Shown: positions 7,434 through 15,449, counted from the first letter of the stretch. The stretch: DNA of 26,029 nt from Alectryocaccomicrobium faecavium (GCA_018713425.1 DVOT01000031.1:1-26029), one strand, 5' to 3'. Made by a program: numbers and translations. The notes: a model not told the origin generated them from the sequence alone.

Positions 7434-8450
7434 ATGTCGCTCAATCCACAGGAAAGTCATCTCAAACGCATGGCCGCCACGCAACCCAGCATGCGCCGCG
7501 GCGAAGGGGAACCGCTGGCACAGTGGCAGAAAAAGGCGCGCGCCAAGCTCGCCGCGCTGCTCGGCCTGCCGCTGGAAGGCGCAGCGGCCCATTACCGCCT
7601 GCTGGAAACGCAGGAAAAAGAAAACGGCGTTTCCGCCTATCGCTTTGTGTTTTCGAGCGAGCCGGATGTGGAGGTCAATTGCCAGCTCCTCCTGCCTGAG
7701 CGCGCCAAGCGGGAAAAGGTGCCTCTGGTGATCTGTCTGCAAGGGCATTCCAAAGGCATGCACATTTCGCTGGGCGAGCCAAAATATCCCGGCGATGAGG
7801 CGACCATTTCCGGCGGCGACCGCGATTTCGCGCGGCAGATCGTTGCGCGCGGCCAGGCGGCGCTGGCGCTGGATCAGCGCGGCTTTGGCGAGCGGGGCGG
7901 CACGCCGCAAGGCCCGGATTGCCACCAGATCGCCATGCAGGCATTGCTCCTGGGCCGTACGCTGATTGGCGAGCGCTGCTGGGATGTGTCCCGCGCCATC
8001 GACGTAGCCCTTGCGCAGTTCCCGCAAATCGACGCGGATAAGATCGCCGTCATGGGCAATTCCGGCGGCGGCACCACCACGATTTATGCCGCGGCGCTCG
8101 ACGAACGCATCGCCGCCGCCATGCCTTCGTGCGCGTTCAGCGGCTTTTTGCCCTCCATCGGCGCGCAGCGCCATTGCGTGTGCAATTATGTGCCGGGCAT
8201 TCTGACGCAGTTCGATATGGGCGATATTGCCGGCCTGATCGCGCCCCGGCCGCTGGTGATCGTAAACGGCAAGGACGACGGCATCTTCCCCCTGAATTCG
8301 GCGCTGGAGCAGGCGGAAATCGCGCGGAACCTGTACGCACTGGCGGGCGCGCAGTCCGCGTTCCGGCACGTTATCGGCCAGGAGGGCCACCGGTTCTACG
8401 CGCGCGAAGGCTGGGCGGCTTTCGATGAAGTGACCGGCTGGAACAGCTGA
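7434..8450 (+). CDS. Alpha/beta hydrolase, acetyl-xylan-esterase / dienelactone-hydrolase-like
   Basis: A 338-aa alpha/beta hydrolase without a signal peptide, so probably cytoplasmic. The ATG at 7434 follows TGGAGGG; the 25 upstream codons are rejected. The nucleophile elbow is GNSGGG with Ser210, the acid is Asp281 or Asp282 in NGKDDGIFP, and the base is His319 in QEGHRF. Upstream features are LQGHSKG (residues 102-108, oxyanion side) and LDQRGFGERGG. The overall plan fits intracellular carbohydrate deacetylases and esterases, but the substrate is not determined. It begins 99 bases after recG and is followed after 19 bases by the next gene, so it opens a three-gene run that ends with a glycyl radical enzyme. 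Confidence 0.85.
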   Translation: MSLNPQESHLKRMAATQPSMRRGEGEPLAQWQKKARAKLAALLGLPLEGAAAHYRLLETQEKENGVSAYRFVFSSEPDVEVNCQLLLPERAKREKVPLVICLQGHSKGMHISLGEPKYPGDEATISGGDRDFARQIVARGQAALALDQRGFGERGGTPQGPDCHQIAMQALLLGRTLIGERCWDVSRAIDVALAQFPQIDADKIAVMGNSGGGTTTIYAAALDERIAAAMPSCAFSGFLPSIGAQRHCVCNYVPGILTQFDMGDIAGLIAPRPLVIVNGKDDGIFPLNSALEQAEIARNLYALAGAQSAFRHVIGQEGHRFYAREGWAAFDEVTGWNS

Positions 8451-8469
8451 TTGCGCGGGAGGGATGCGG

Positions 8470-10188
8470 ATGGCAACTCGAAAAGAACGGGCGCTGGCTT
8501 TGATGCAAACCTGGTGCGACGCGCTGCTCGCTTACCAGGTGGAAGAATTTTCTACCGAATACCTGCACGGTAGCCTGCTGTGCCCCGCCTGCCACATCAT
8601 CCATGGCCGCTGCGCGGATCTCGCGTATCCGCTGGTGACCCTGTGGGCGCAGACCGGACGCGAAGCGTATTTGCGCGCCGCCGTGGAATTGGTGGACTGG
8701 ACGGAAGCCAATTTGGTATGCGAGGGCGGCGGCTACCGCAACGACGCGGGCAACCGCTGGACGGGCATCACCGCTTTTTCCGCCATGTCCCTGGCGGAGG
8801 CGCTCTTGCATTATGGCGACCGGCTGGATAGCGCCCTGCGCGAACGCTGGCTCAATATCTTTGCCCGCCTGTGCGGCTACATGATCCATTTTTATACCGT
8901 GCAAAATCCCAACATCAACTATTCCGCAGGCGGCGCGGCCCTGTTCGCGCTGGCGCACCGGTTGCTGGGCGGCGCGGACTGGCTGGAGCGGGCGCGCGCG
9001 CTGGAGCGCTTTTGCCGCGCGCATTTTGACGAACAGGGCCTGCTCTATGGCGAGGGCAAACCGGTGGACGCCATCACGGAAAAGGGCTGCCGCCCGATCG
9101 ATATGGGCTACAATCTGGAGGAATCCCTGCCGCTGCTGATTCAGTTTTCCGTGCACGCGCAGGATGCGCAAAGCCTGCAATTCTACGCGGCGCGCATGCG
9201 CGACCATCTGGCCTTTTTGCTGCCCGACGGCGCGATTGACAACAGCTTTGGCACCCGGCACAACAAGTGGACGTATTGGGGCAGCCGCACTTCGGATGGC
9301 GCGCTGGAAGGGCTGGCGCACCTTGCGCCGCTCGATCCCCTATTCGCCCGCGCGGCGGGCGTGGTGCTCGGCCTGTACGAGCACTGCACGCACGATGGAT
9401 TGCTCTATGGCGGCCCGATGGCGTGCGACGCGGGCGAGCCGCCCTGCATCCACCATACCTTCTGCCACGCCAAGGCGCTGTGCGAGTTGTACCACTATGG
9501 CGGCGAAAGCTCTGCTGGCGACGCGCCTTTGCTCACCGTACCGGAAGGGGTCTCCGCCTATCAAAACGGCAATTTGCTGCTGTGCCGCGTGGGCGGCTGG
9601 CGAGCGACGGTTTCCGCCTGCGATTTTGTGTATGCCGACGGAGGAGACAATGGCGGCGGTTCGCTCACCTTGCTCTGGCATGAGCGTCTGGGCCCGCTGT
9701 GCGCCGCCACCATGGCGCGCTATACGCCTGTCGAGCCGCACAACATGCAATATTTGCGCAACAGCGAGGAAACCTATTGCTTCACGCCGCACATAGAATC
9801 CGGCGAGAAGTTGAGCGTGTGCGATCGGAGCGCGCGTCTGACCGTGGAATGCGCGCAGGCGGATTGCGTGCGCGTGGCGGCGCAGGGAGCTTGGTTCTCA
9901 TTCCGCTATGAATTTACGCCCGAAACCGTCCGCATCCAGGTGTGTTCGCAGGAGGGCGGCACGTTCTCCCTGCCCATCATCGCGGACAAGGCGGCGCGCG
10001 TCGCCGGGCAGGAGGGCGAAATCCGCATAGGCGGCCTGCGCATGCGCGCGGACGGCGCGTTCTTTTGGCCCAACGGAAAATCCGGCCGCCAATATAGTCA
10101 GGTGGGCGGGTTTGAGTATGTGCGCGCGGCGTTCCCGCTCGCGCCGGGCGAAACGCGCCAAGTGGAATTGGTTTGCGCGGACGAATAA
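8470..10188 (+). CDS. Putative (alpha/alpha)6-barrel carbohydrate-active protein, function unknown
   Basis: A 572-aa protein from the ATG at 8470, which has GGGAGG seven bases upstream; the ATG at 8464 touches the ribosome site and is less likely. I do not recognise a named family. The N-terminal 350 residues show a repeated amphipathic-helix pattern with His/Trp/Tyr-rich turns (for example CPACHIIHGRCADLAYP and WTGITAFSAMSLAEALLHYG), like six-hairpin glycosidases, GlcA epimerases or heparinase-type lyases. The C-terminal 200 residues look beta-rich. There is no signal peptide. It lies between an esterase-like hydrolase and a glycyl radical enzyme, and all three are probably one operon acting on a sugar or sugar acid. 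The fold call is inferred from pattern only. Confidence 0.6.
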   Translation: MATRKERALALMQTWCDALLAYQVEEFSTEYLHGSLLCPACHIIHGRCADLAYPLVTLWAQTGREAYLRAAVELVDWTEANLVCEGGGYRNDAGNRWTGITAFSAMSLAEALLHYGDRLDSALRERWLNIFARLCGYMIHFYTVQNPNINYSAGGAALFALAHRLLGGADWLERARALERFCRAHFDEQGLLYGEGKPVDAITEKGCRPIDMGYNLEESLPLLIQFSVHAQDAQSLQFYAARMRDHLAFLLPDGAIDNSFGTRHNKWTYWGSRTSDGALEGLAHLAPLDPLFARAAGVVLGLYEHCTHDGLLYGGPMACDAGEPPCIHHTFCHAKALCELYHYGGESSAGDAPLLTVPEGVSAYQNGNLLLCRVGGWRATVSACDFVYADGGDNGGGSLTLLWHERLGPLCAATMARYTPVEPHNMQYLRNSEETYCFTPHIESGEKLSVCDRSARLTVECAQADCVRVAAQGAWFSFRYEFTPETVRIQVCSQEGGTFSLPIIADKAARVAGQEGEIRIGGLRMRADGAFFWPNGKSGRQYSQVGGFEYVRAAFPLAPGETRQVELVCADE

Positions 10189-10206
10189 CGCGAAGGAGGG
10201 CGTCTT

Positions 10207-12312
10207 ATGGCATCCGCACGGATAGAAGCGCTGCGCGAGGCGTTTTTGCAGCGCGAAACGGTGGGCGGCACCAGCGAAGAAATGCGCTATCTCTTTGCCC
10301 AGGGCTGGCGCGACCATCGAGCAGAGTGGATCACCTCCCGGCGGCACACGCTCGCCCGCGCCGCTATGTACCTGGGGCAAACGCCCGCCATTGGGGAAAA
10401 CGAGCTGATTGTGGGCCGCCCCAACCACGATGTGGCCCTCACTCCGGCGCAAAAGGCCCTTGTGGAAGAAGCCTACGCCTGGATTCCGCAGCGCATGGGG
10501 CAGGATTCGCACATGGCCATCGATTACGAAAAATTGCTGCGGCTGGGGACGGACGGCGTGCGCGCGCAAATTTTGGCGTACAAGGCGCGATTGAACCCCG
10601 TGGACGTGCCGGACGACATCGCCAAGGAAACGTTTTACGACGAATGCCTGATCATGCTCTCCGCCGTAGAGGCGCTGGCGGAAAAATACGCCGCCCACGC
10701 GCGCGCGTTGGCGAAAACCGCCCATGCGCCGCGCGCAGCGGAGCTCGAGCGCATTGCGGAAAATTTGGACCGCGTGCCCAAATACCCGGCGGAAACTTTT
10801 TATCAGGCGGTGCAGTCCGTACACTTCATCACCTTTGGCTTGCAGGGACTCTATCAACTGGGACGGCCGGATCAATACCTGCTGCCCTATTATGAGCGCG
10901 ATGCGCAAAGCGGCGCGCTCACGCGCGAATTCGCGCAGGATCTGATCGATTGCCTCTGCTTGCTCACCAATGAATACACGGCGAAGGGCCTAGCCGTGGG
11001 CTTGATGGTCGGCGGCCGCTATCCCGATGGCACGCCCGTGGTGAACGACCTCACTTACATGTTCCTCCAGTCCATTTTTGACGTGCGCCTGTCCTATCCG
11101 GGGGTGGGCCTGTGCGTAACGAAGGACACGCCCGACAGCCTGCTGCGCCTCGCCTGCGAAGCGCTCGCCGCCGGGCACACGCACCCCGCGCTGTTCAACG
11201 ACGAAGTGATCGTCCGCGGGTTGATGCACTATGGCCTGCCCTTTGAGGAAGCCGTGGAATACATCCATTCCACCTGCGTGGAGATCACGCCCATCAAGCG
11301 CTCCTCGGTGTGGGTGGCCAGCCCCTATTACAACCTGATCGCGCCGCTCAACGAGTTATTGGGCGCCGCGGACGAACCCGCTTGCGCGGCGCAGGATTTT
11401 GAAGCGCTCCTCGCGCTCTATCAGCAAAAGCTGCGCGCGCGCATCCGCGAAAACGTGTACGACCAGAACCGCCAGCAGATGGAACGCGCGGCGTGGTACA
11501 CGCATCCGCTGGTTTCCTGCTTTGTGGACGATTGCCTCGCCCGCGGCCGCGACCTCGACCACGGCGGGGCGAAATACGCCTTTATCGAATCCTCTTTTGT
11601 GGGCATGGCGAATTTGGTGGACGCGCTCTACGCCATCGACCAACTGGTGTACCGGGAAAAGCGGCTTACGCTGGCCCAGTTTGGCCAGATTCTGCGCGAA
11701 AACTTTGCCGGAAATGAGCCGCTGCGCCAGCACATCCTCAATGGCATCCCCAAATACGGAAATGACGAGCCGGAAATCGACGCGCTGTTCCGCCGCATGA
11801 CCGAATGGATCACCGAGGAAATGGCGCGGTACCGCACCTGGCACGGCAGCCGGTTCGTGCCCAGCATGTTTTGCTGGATCATGCACGAGCGGCTCGGCAC
11901 GGCCACCGGCGCTTCGGCGGATGGCAGGCTCGCGGGCTTCCCGCTGGGCGATGGCAGCGGCCCCGCGCAGGGGCGCGAACACCATGGGCCGACGGCTTCC
12001 ATCCTCTCCTCCACCTGCTGGAACCACGAAAAATTCATCGGCGGCATCGCGGTGAACCTCAAGTTCTCCAAAAAGCTCTTCACCGGCGCGTCCCTGGAAA
12101 AGCTGCTCACGCTGGTGAAGACCTATATGCGCCGGGGCGGCTTCGAGCTGCAAATCAATGTGGTGGATCGGGAAAAACTGCTCGCCGCGCAAAAAAATCC
12201 CGACGCCTATCGCGATTTGGTGGTGCGCATCGGCGGTTATAGCGATTATTTCACCAACCTTTCGCCGCAAATGCAGGCGGAAGTGCTGCTGCGCACGGAA
12301 CACGAATTGTAA
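10207..12312 (+). CDS. Glycyl radical enzyme of the pyruvate formate-lyase family (dehydratase-like active site)
   Basis: A 701-aa glycyl radical enzyme. The catalytic thiyl cysteine is Cys357 in STCVEITP. The Cys-Val-Glu arrangement (Glu359) is that of glycerol/diol dehydratases, choline TMA-lyase and related eliminases, not the Cys-Cys pair of pyruvate formate-lyase. The C-terminal radical loop reads VVRIGGYSDYF, with the radical-bearing glycine at Gly677. It is shorter than most relatives (750-850 aa). The reaction is expected to be an anaerobic elimination on a hydroxylated small molecule or sugar derivative. Such enzymes need a radical-SAM activase; none is encoded in this window. The ATG follows GAAGGAGGGCG. 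It ends the hydrolase / barrel-protein operon before a terminator. Being oxygen-sensitive, it points to a strict anaerobe. Confidence 0.9.
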   Translation: MASARIEALREAFLQRETVGGTSEEMRYLFAQGWRDHRAEWITSRRHTLARAAMYLGQTPAIGENELIVGRPNHDVALTPAQKALVEEAYAWIPQRMGQDSHMAIDYEKLLRLGTDGVRAQILAYKARLNPVDVPDDIAKETFYDECLIMLSAVEALAEKYAAHARALAKTAHAPRAAELERIAENLDRVPKYPAETFYQAVQSVHFITFGLQGLYQLGRPDQYLLPYYERDAQSGALTREFAQDLIDCLCLLTNEYTAKGLAVGLMVGGRYPDGTPVVNDLTYMFLQSIFDVRLSYPGVGLCVTKDTPDSLLRLACEALAAGHTHPALFNDEVIVRGLMHYGLPFEEAVEYIHSTCVEITPIKRSSVWVASPYYNLIAPLNELLGAADEPACAAQDFEALLALYQQKLRARIRENVYDQNRQQMERAAWYTHPLVSCFVDDCLARGRDLDHGGAKYAFIESSFVGMANLVDALYAIDQLVYREKRLTLAQFGQILRENFAGNEPLRQHILNGIPKYGNDEPEIDALFRRMTEWITEEMARYRTWHGSRFVPSMFCWIMHERLGTATGASADGRLAGFPLGDGSGPAQGREHHGPTASILSSTCWNHEKFIGGIAVNLKFSKKLFTGASLEKLLTLVKTYMRRGGFELQINVVDREKLLAAQKNPDAYRDLVVRIGGYSDYFTNLSPQMQAEVLLRTEHEL

Positions 12313-12333
12313 GGCGAACGGCAAAAAAACGCC

Positions 12334-12376
12334 AGGGCCGCCTCTCCGCAACGTCGAGAGGCAGCCCTCTTTCTAT
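12334..12376 (+). terminator. Terminator after the glycyl radical enzyme operon
   Basis: Arms AGGGCCGCCTCT (12334-12345) and AGAGGCAGCCCT (12357-12368) pair with one mismatch around an 11-base loop and are followed by CTTTCTAT. It lies 22 bases after the stop codon, between convergent genes. Confidence 0.55.
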
Positions 12377-12469
12377 GGAAGCTCCATGCGCTTCTCCGTC
12401 AAACCGCAAATATTGCAAAGGTTCCTGAGCGTGTTCAAGCCCATCCGTCCGTTTCTTAGCCATCCTTTT

Positions 12470-12832
12470 TTATAAAAACAGCAACTCATTGCCTTCGGGG
12501 TCGTGCAGGATAAGCTCTCTGCCGCCCCAAACCGCCGTAAATGGCGGCTTACACGCGATTCCCGCGGCAACGATGCTCTCATACACCTCATCCATCTTTC
12601 CGTTTGTAGAAAAGACAAAATGGTTACAGACAACGCTATTATCCTCATCGCTTTGGCGCCAGATCCAGATTATCGGCGCATTGTCTCCATCTTGCAGAGC
12701 CAGCGTAGAACCGTACCACTTATCATCCGGAGCGACTTCCTCCAGAACGCGAAAGCCGAGTTTCTTATAAAACTCGAATACTGCTTCCGGCTTTTTGCTA
12801 TAAATATTGATCCCACTGAACGCAACTTCCAT
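12470..12832 (-). CDS. VOC-fold (glyoxalase/bleomycin-resistance-like) protein
   Basis: A 120-aa vicinal-oxygen-chelate protein. The first half-module opens with FSGINIYSKKPEAVFEFYKKLGFRVL and the second closes with the family signature ILHDPEGNELLFL. Members are metal-dependent lyases, isomerases or dioxygenases, or binding proteins for antibiotics; the sequence alone does not choose. CAGGAGG precedes the ATG. It lies 56 bases downstream of the WYL regulator gene and is the last minus-strand gene before the convergent glycyl radical enzyme operon. Confidence 0.85.
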   Translation of the reverse strand: MEVAFSGINIYSKKPEAVFEFYKKLGFRVLEEVAPDDKWYGSTLALQDGDNAPIIWIWRQSDEDNSVVCNHFVFSTNGKMDEVYESIVAAGIACKPPFTAVWGGRELILHDPEGNELLFL

Positions 12833-12852
12833 AGAAAACGCCTCCTGTTTTT

Positions 12853-12881
12853 TCTATATTCTAGCATCCGAAACACGACAA
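12853..12881 (-). promoter_or_regulatory. Possible promoter for the VOC gene
   Basis: On the minus strand, TTGTCG (12876-12881), 17 bases, TATAGA (12853-12858), about 20 bases before the VOC start. The hexamers are imperfect; the gene could equally be read from upstream. Confidence 0.35.
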
Positions 12882-12888
12882 CTGTATG

Positions 12889-13800
12889 TCATGATTCGTA
12901 TAAATCTTTTATCGAGTTCAGCGTAGATTTCATTGCCTCAACCATTTCCGGCGGGCCAAGAACTTTTGCTTTGTCCCCAAAACTCAAGAACCATTCCACA
13001 GCGCCTTTTTGCGTAGTAAATCCCCATTCGGTGTATAACTTTCCGTCTTCCATCTCGGTAAAACTGTTGTGCCCGTATTCTTCCACCAATCTATATTTCA
13101 CCGAAGCATCATAAACAGCGGTAACCACATAGTCATCCGCAATATGCGAACCAAACTGTTTTTTCTCTTCGGGAATTTCTCTTACTGTAAATGACGCATC
13201 GGCAATCTGCAAATTCCACAGCCGGCGGAGCTTGTACATACGAAAGTCTTGCCGCTCCTTACAGAACCCGAATACATACCAATCAGACCATTTGAACACA
13301 AGCAAATATGGTTCGATCTGCTTATCTGCTTCGCCTTTGCTATAGCAATAATGAAATGTAACGCACCTTGATTCGGCGATCGCCTGCTTAATTTGATCAA
13401 TTTTCGCCGCGAGGTCATCCTTATAAAACGAGGATAGGTCAACAACCATACTGTCGGCCAATCGAATGGCTGAATCGCCGCCGATTTTCTGCGCCAGTTT
13501 TTCCGCGGAGGCGGAACGCGAAACACTGTCAAGCGATTTAAGACCCGTAAATATAGCGGCAAGTTCCCGTTCGGTAAACACAGTGGTGTCAAGGGAAAAG
13601 CCGTCCATAATGGATATGCCGCCATTGGCGCCTTGTGTGGTTACGATAGGGATCCCCGCCTTACAAATGGCCGCAATATCACGATTGATGGTACGCCGAG
13701 ATACCTCGAATTTTCCGCGAGGTAAGGCGCCGTAACGGTCTTTCTCTGTTGTAAGGTTGTGATAATCCCGATCAGGCGGTCCATTTTCATCTGCCATCAC
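12889..13800 (-). CDS. WYL-domain transcriptional regulator (YafY-type), N-terminus frameshifted
   Basis: The open frame encodes an HTH/WYL regulator: FEVSRRTINRDIAAICKAGIPI near residues 31-52, a middle linker region, then a WYL domain with FKWSDWYVFGFCKER and FRMYKLRRLWNL. WYL domains sense ligands such as nucleic acids or nucleotides. The first ~30 residues of this frame are not family-like. The normal start, MKMDRLIGIITTLQQRK, is encoded in another frame from an ATG at 13790 with AAGGTG upstream. The two frames meet at a four-A run (13711-13714) where a fifth A would restore LAEKFEVSRR. So either the gene has lost one base and is a pseudogene, or the base is a sequence error. It starts just after the DUF3795 gene stop. 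Confidence 0.85.
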   Translation of the reverse strand: MMADENGPPDRDYHNLTTEKDRYGALPRGKFEVSRRTINRDIAAICKAGIPIVTTQGANGGISIMDGFSLDTTVFTERELAAIFTGLKSLDSVSRSASAEKLAQKIGGDSAIRLADSMVVDLSSFYKDDLAAKIDQIKQAIAESRCVTFHYCYSKGEADKQIEPYLLVFKWSDWYVFGFCKERQDFRMYKLRRLWNLQIADASFTVREIPEEKKQFGSHIADDYVVTAVYDASVKYRLVEEYGHNSFTEMEDGKLYTEWGFTTQKGAVEWFLSFGDKAKVLGPPEMVEAMKSTLNSIKDLYES

Positions 13801-13801
13801 C

Positions 13802-14944
13802 TTATATTTGATTGCATTGATTTACATACTTCGCTTGATACTCTAAAATCTCTTTGCATGGGTATTCCTGACACTTATTGCAAGAATCTACATTGTGGCG
13901 ATTGCAACACGCAATAAACGGACAGTCTTTGCAAAACTCAAACACATTCTTTGATCTGCCGCCCATGCAGTTGAATTTCTCAATGGGCAACTCTACTTTG
14001 AAAGTTTCTTTGTAGAATTGCTGTGATTTTACCCGCAAGGCGTCATCATTCTTTTGAGTAGCGATATATGTAATGCACTTTGAACAATCATGCCCGCAAT
14101 AGCAGGGAGACGAAAGAAATTTGCCAATCCTATAGGTCGAATCTACGCGCCTTGTTTCTTTGTCCCATCTATCAGAGAGTGGAAAATATACGCCGTCCTT
14201 TGCTTTTTCGCCAAAATCCCACTGCCCATTTTCCTCTTGATTCGCATAGAGCCAATCTCTCACAAAGTTTAGTTTTTCTTCTGCTTGAGCGTATCGGCTC
14301 AATACTTCTATTGCCGCGAAGTAGCAACTGGCACTGCGGGAGGCAAATCGCTCTGGCGGCTGATTCAAAGGTTTATCGTATATGTAAAACATTCCATCCG
14401 GTTTTGACAAGCAATAATCCAAAAACAAATCTTCTGTTTTGGGCGGCAATACGCCAACAAGCAACGCCGCATGATAAAACATACCGAATCCCGTTTCAAA
14501 TCCGCTTTTGGGTTTTCGGCCCTTCCATTGCACAAATGCCGAAATATCATCTTCCCTATTGTAACTGCCGCTTGAGAAAGCTTTTTCTACAATCTGTGCC
14601 CATTGATAGGCCACCTCCAAAGCGGTTTCATTTTGCGGTTCGAAGATTCGCAACCAAGCAGAGAGCATTAACTTTTCAAAGAACGGCCAATCGTGCTTTT
14701 TCTCGAAATAGCCGTCAATCGCCAGTTCTCCTTTCACGCATTGTTCCATACGCCTTAGTGCCGTCTGGATAACTTCATCGTCCGCTGTATAACCCAGATA
14801 ATACAGTCGTCGCATCGCTTGTTCGGTTGTATAGTTTTTGCCCGGAACAGGACAACTCAAAGTATGAAAATTTCCCCACAGTCCATCCTCTCGCCGTTGC
14901 GCAAGAATTTGTTTTGCCCATTTACCGGTTTTATAAGACGGCAT
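13802..14944 (-). CDS. DUF3795 domain protein with N-terminal helical-repeat (prenyltransferase-like) region
   Basis: A 380-aa protein. Residues 1-280 look like alpha-toroid repeats of the prenyltransferase / squalene-cyclase type, for example REDGLWGNFHT and QEENGQWDFGEKAKDG. The C-terminal 100 residues are a cysteine-rich DUF3795 domain with CYCGHDCSKC, CKDCPFIACC, CNKCQEYPC and the conserved aromatic and Pro positions, probably a metal-binding module. No catalytic role is known. The ATG follows GGGAGGATGAAGG. The next gene, the WYL regulator, starts within a few bases of its stop, so the two are likely co-transcribed. Base composition is lower in GC than the blocks on either side, as for the regulator, which hints at acquisition. 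Confidence 0.8.
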   Translation of the reverse strand: MPSYKTGKWAKQILAQRREDGLWGNFHTLSCPVPGKNYTTEQAMRRLYYLGYTADDEVIQTALRRMEQCVKGELAIDGYFEKKHDWPFFEKLMLSAWLRIFEPQNETALEVAYQWAQIVEKAFSSGSYNREDDISAFVQWKGRKPKSGFETGFGMFYHAALLVGVLPPKTEDLFLDYCLSKPDGMFYIYDKPLNQPPERFASRSASCYFAAIEVLSRYAQAEEKLNFVRDWLYANQEENGQWDFGEKAKDGVYFPLSDRWDKETRRVDSTYRIGKFLSSPCYCGHDCSKCITYIATQKNDDALRVKSQQFYKETFKVELPIEKFNCMGGRSKNVFEFCKDCPFIACCNRHNVDSCNKCQEYPCKEILEYQAKYVNQCNQI

Positions 14945-14976
14945 CCCTTCATCCTCCCATGAATCAAATCGCTCAA

Positions 14977-15005
14977 TTTATAGTTCTTGCGCTCAATCGT
15001 GCCAT
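14977..15005 (-). promoter_or_regulatory. Weak candidate promoter for the DUF3795-WYL operon
   Basis: On the minus strand, ATGGCA (15000-15005), 17 bases, TATAAA (14977-14982), about 32 bases before the ATG at 14944. The -35 is poor, and it lies within decayed scar sequence. Confidence 0.25.
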
Positions 15006-15068
15006 AGGAGATATAAAAAGAGGCGGAAAAACCTTTAAGCGCATCCGATGCTACACACGTTCTTGAAT

Positions 15069-15449
15069 CTACCCGCCATTCTGAAGCCCAGACATATCCA
15101 TGTCCTCTAGCGAAAACTCCACTCACACTTTTTTTGAGTCGATTTCTCCCTTGGAAAGCAAAACAACCGTCTCCACATTCGCCGTCCAGGGGAACATATC
15201 CACCGGCGTGGCGGAGGCGAGGGCATAGTGGAGCGAGAGCGCGGCGACATCGCGCGCGGCGTCCCGACAGAGGAATTCCACTTTTTCGCTCAGCCCGTTC
15301 GGCGCGCGGCCATCCAATCCCAGTTCACGGCCTGCTCTGGGAATGGGCCCGTGTGCATAAAGCCCATGGGCCGCACATAGAACGCGTTCCCGCCATAGGA
15401 AACCTGCCCGCACTCCGGCAGCTTGCGCTTGAATTCCCATTCGCCGCAT
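15069..15449 (-). pseudogene. Mosaic methyltransferase remnant: RlmI-like piece + rlmD 3' piece + mobile-element tail
   Basis: Three fragments read on the minus strand. First (15449-15305), one frame gives WEFKRKLP and GFMHTGPFPEQAVNWDW, a motif of RlmI/YwbD-like SAM-dependent rRNA methyltransferases. Second (15311-15166), NGLSEKVEFLC and DVAALSLHYALASATPVDMF match the intact RlmD at 23072-24343, with a 147-bp internal deletion and a one-base frameshift. Third (15165-15069), in place of the native RlmD tail comes VLLSKGEIDSKKV, a TGA, then VEFSLEDMDMSGLQNGG and TAG. I recall this tail as the replacement C-terminus found on RlmD genes where integrative elements have inserted. Downstream, FYIS and KNYKLSD in another frame suggest more of the same tail. 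The 507 bases between hsdR and the DUF3795 gene hold nothing else. Confidence 0.75.
15166..15311 (-). repeat. Partial direct duplicate of the rlmD 3' end
   Basis: 15166-15258 matches 23106-23198 with three mismatches. 15254-15311 matches 23341-23399 with about three mismatches and one missing base. Both copies have the same orientation and lie on either side of the RM operon. The two blocks overlap at a short CG-rich microhomology. Confidence 0.9.

Noticed and set aside
6453..8390. 645-codon open frame antisense to recG and the hydrolase
   Set aside because: It is a GC-driven shadow: the plus-strand frames carry all catalytic motifs, and this frame is rich in His/Arg/Ala with no ribosome site.
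12373..12469. Possible fragment of a TfoX-C-like gene after the VOC gene (LNTLRNLCNICGLTEKRM in one minus frame)
   Set aside because: Too short, no start or ribosome site, and the likeness rests on a few residues only.
14857..15126. 89-codon ORF on the minus strand over the scar
   Set aside because: It overlaps the start of the DUF3795 gene and the decayed element tail; the FYIS and KNYKLSD pieces are remnants rather than a working protein.
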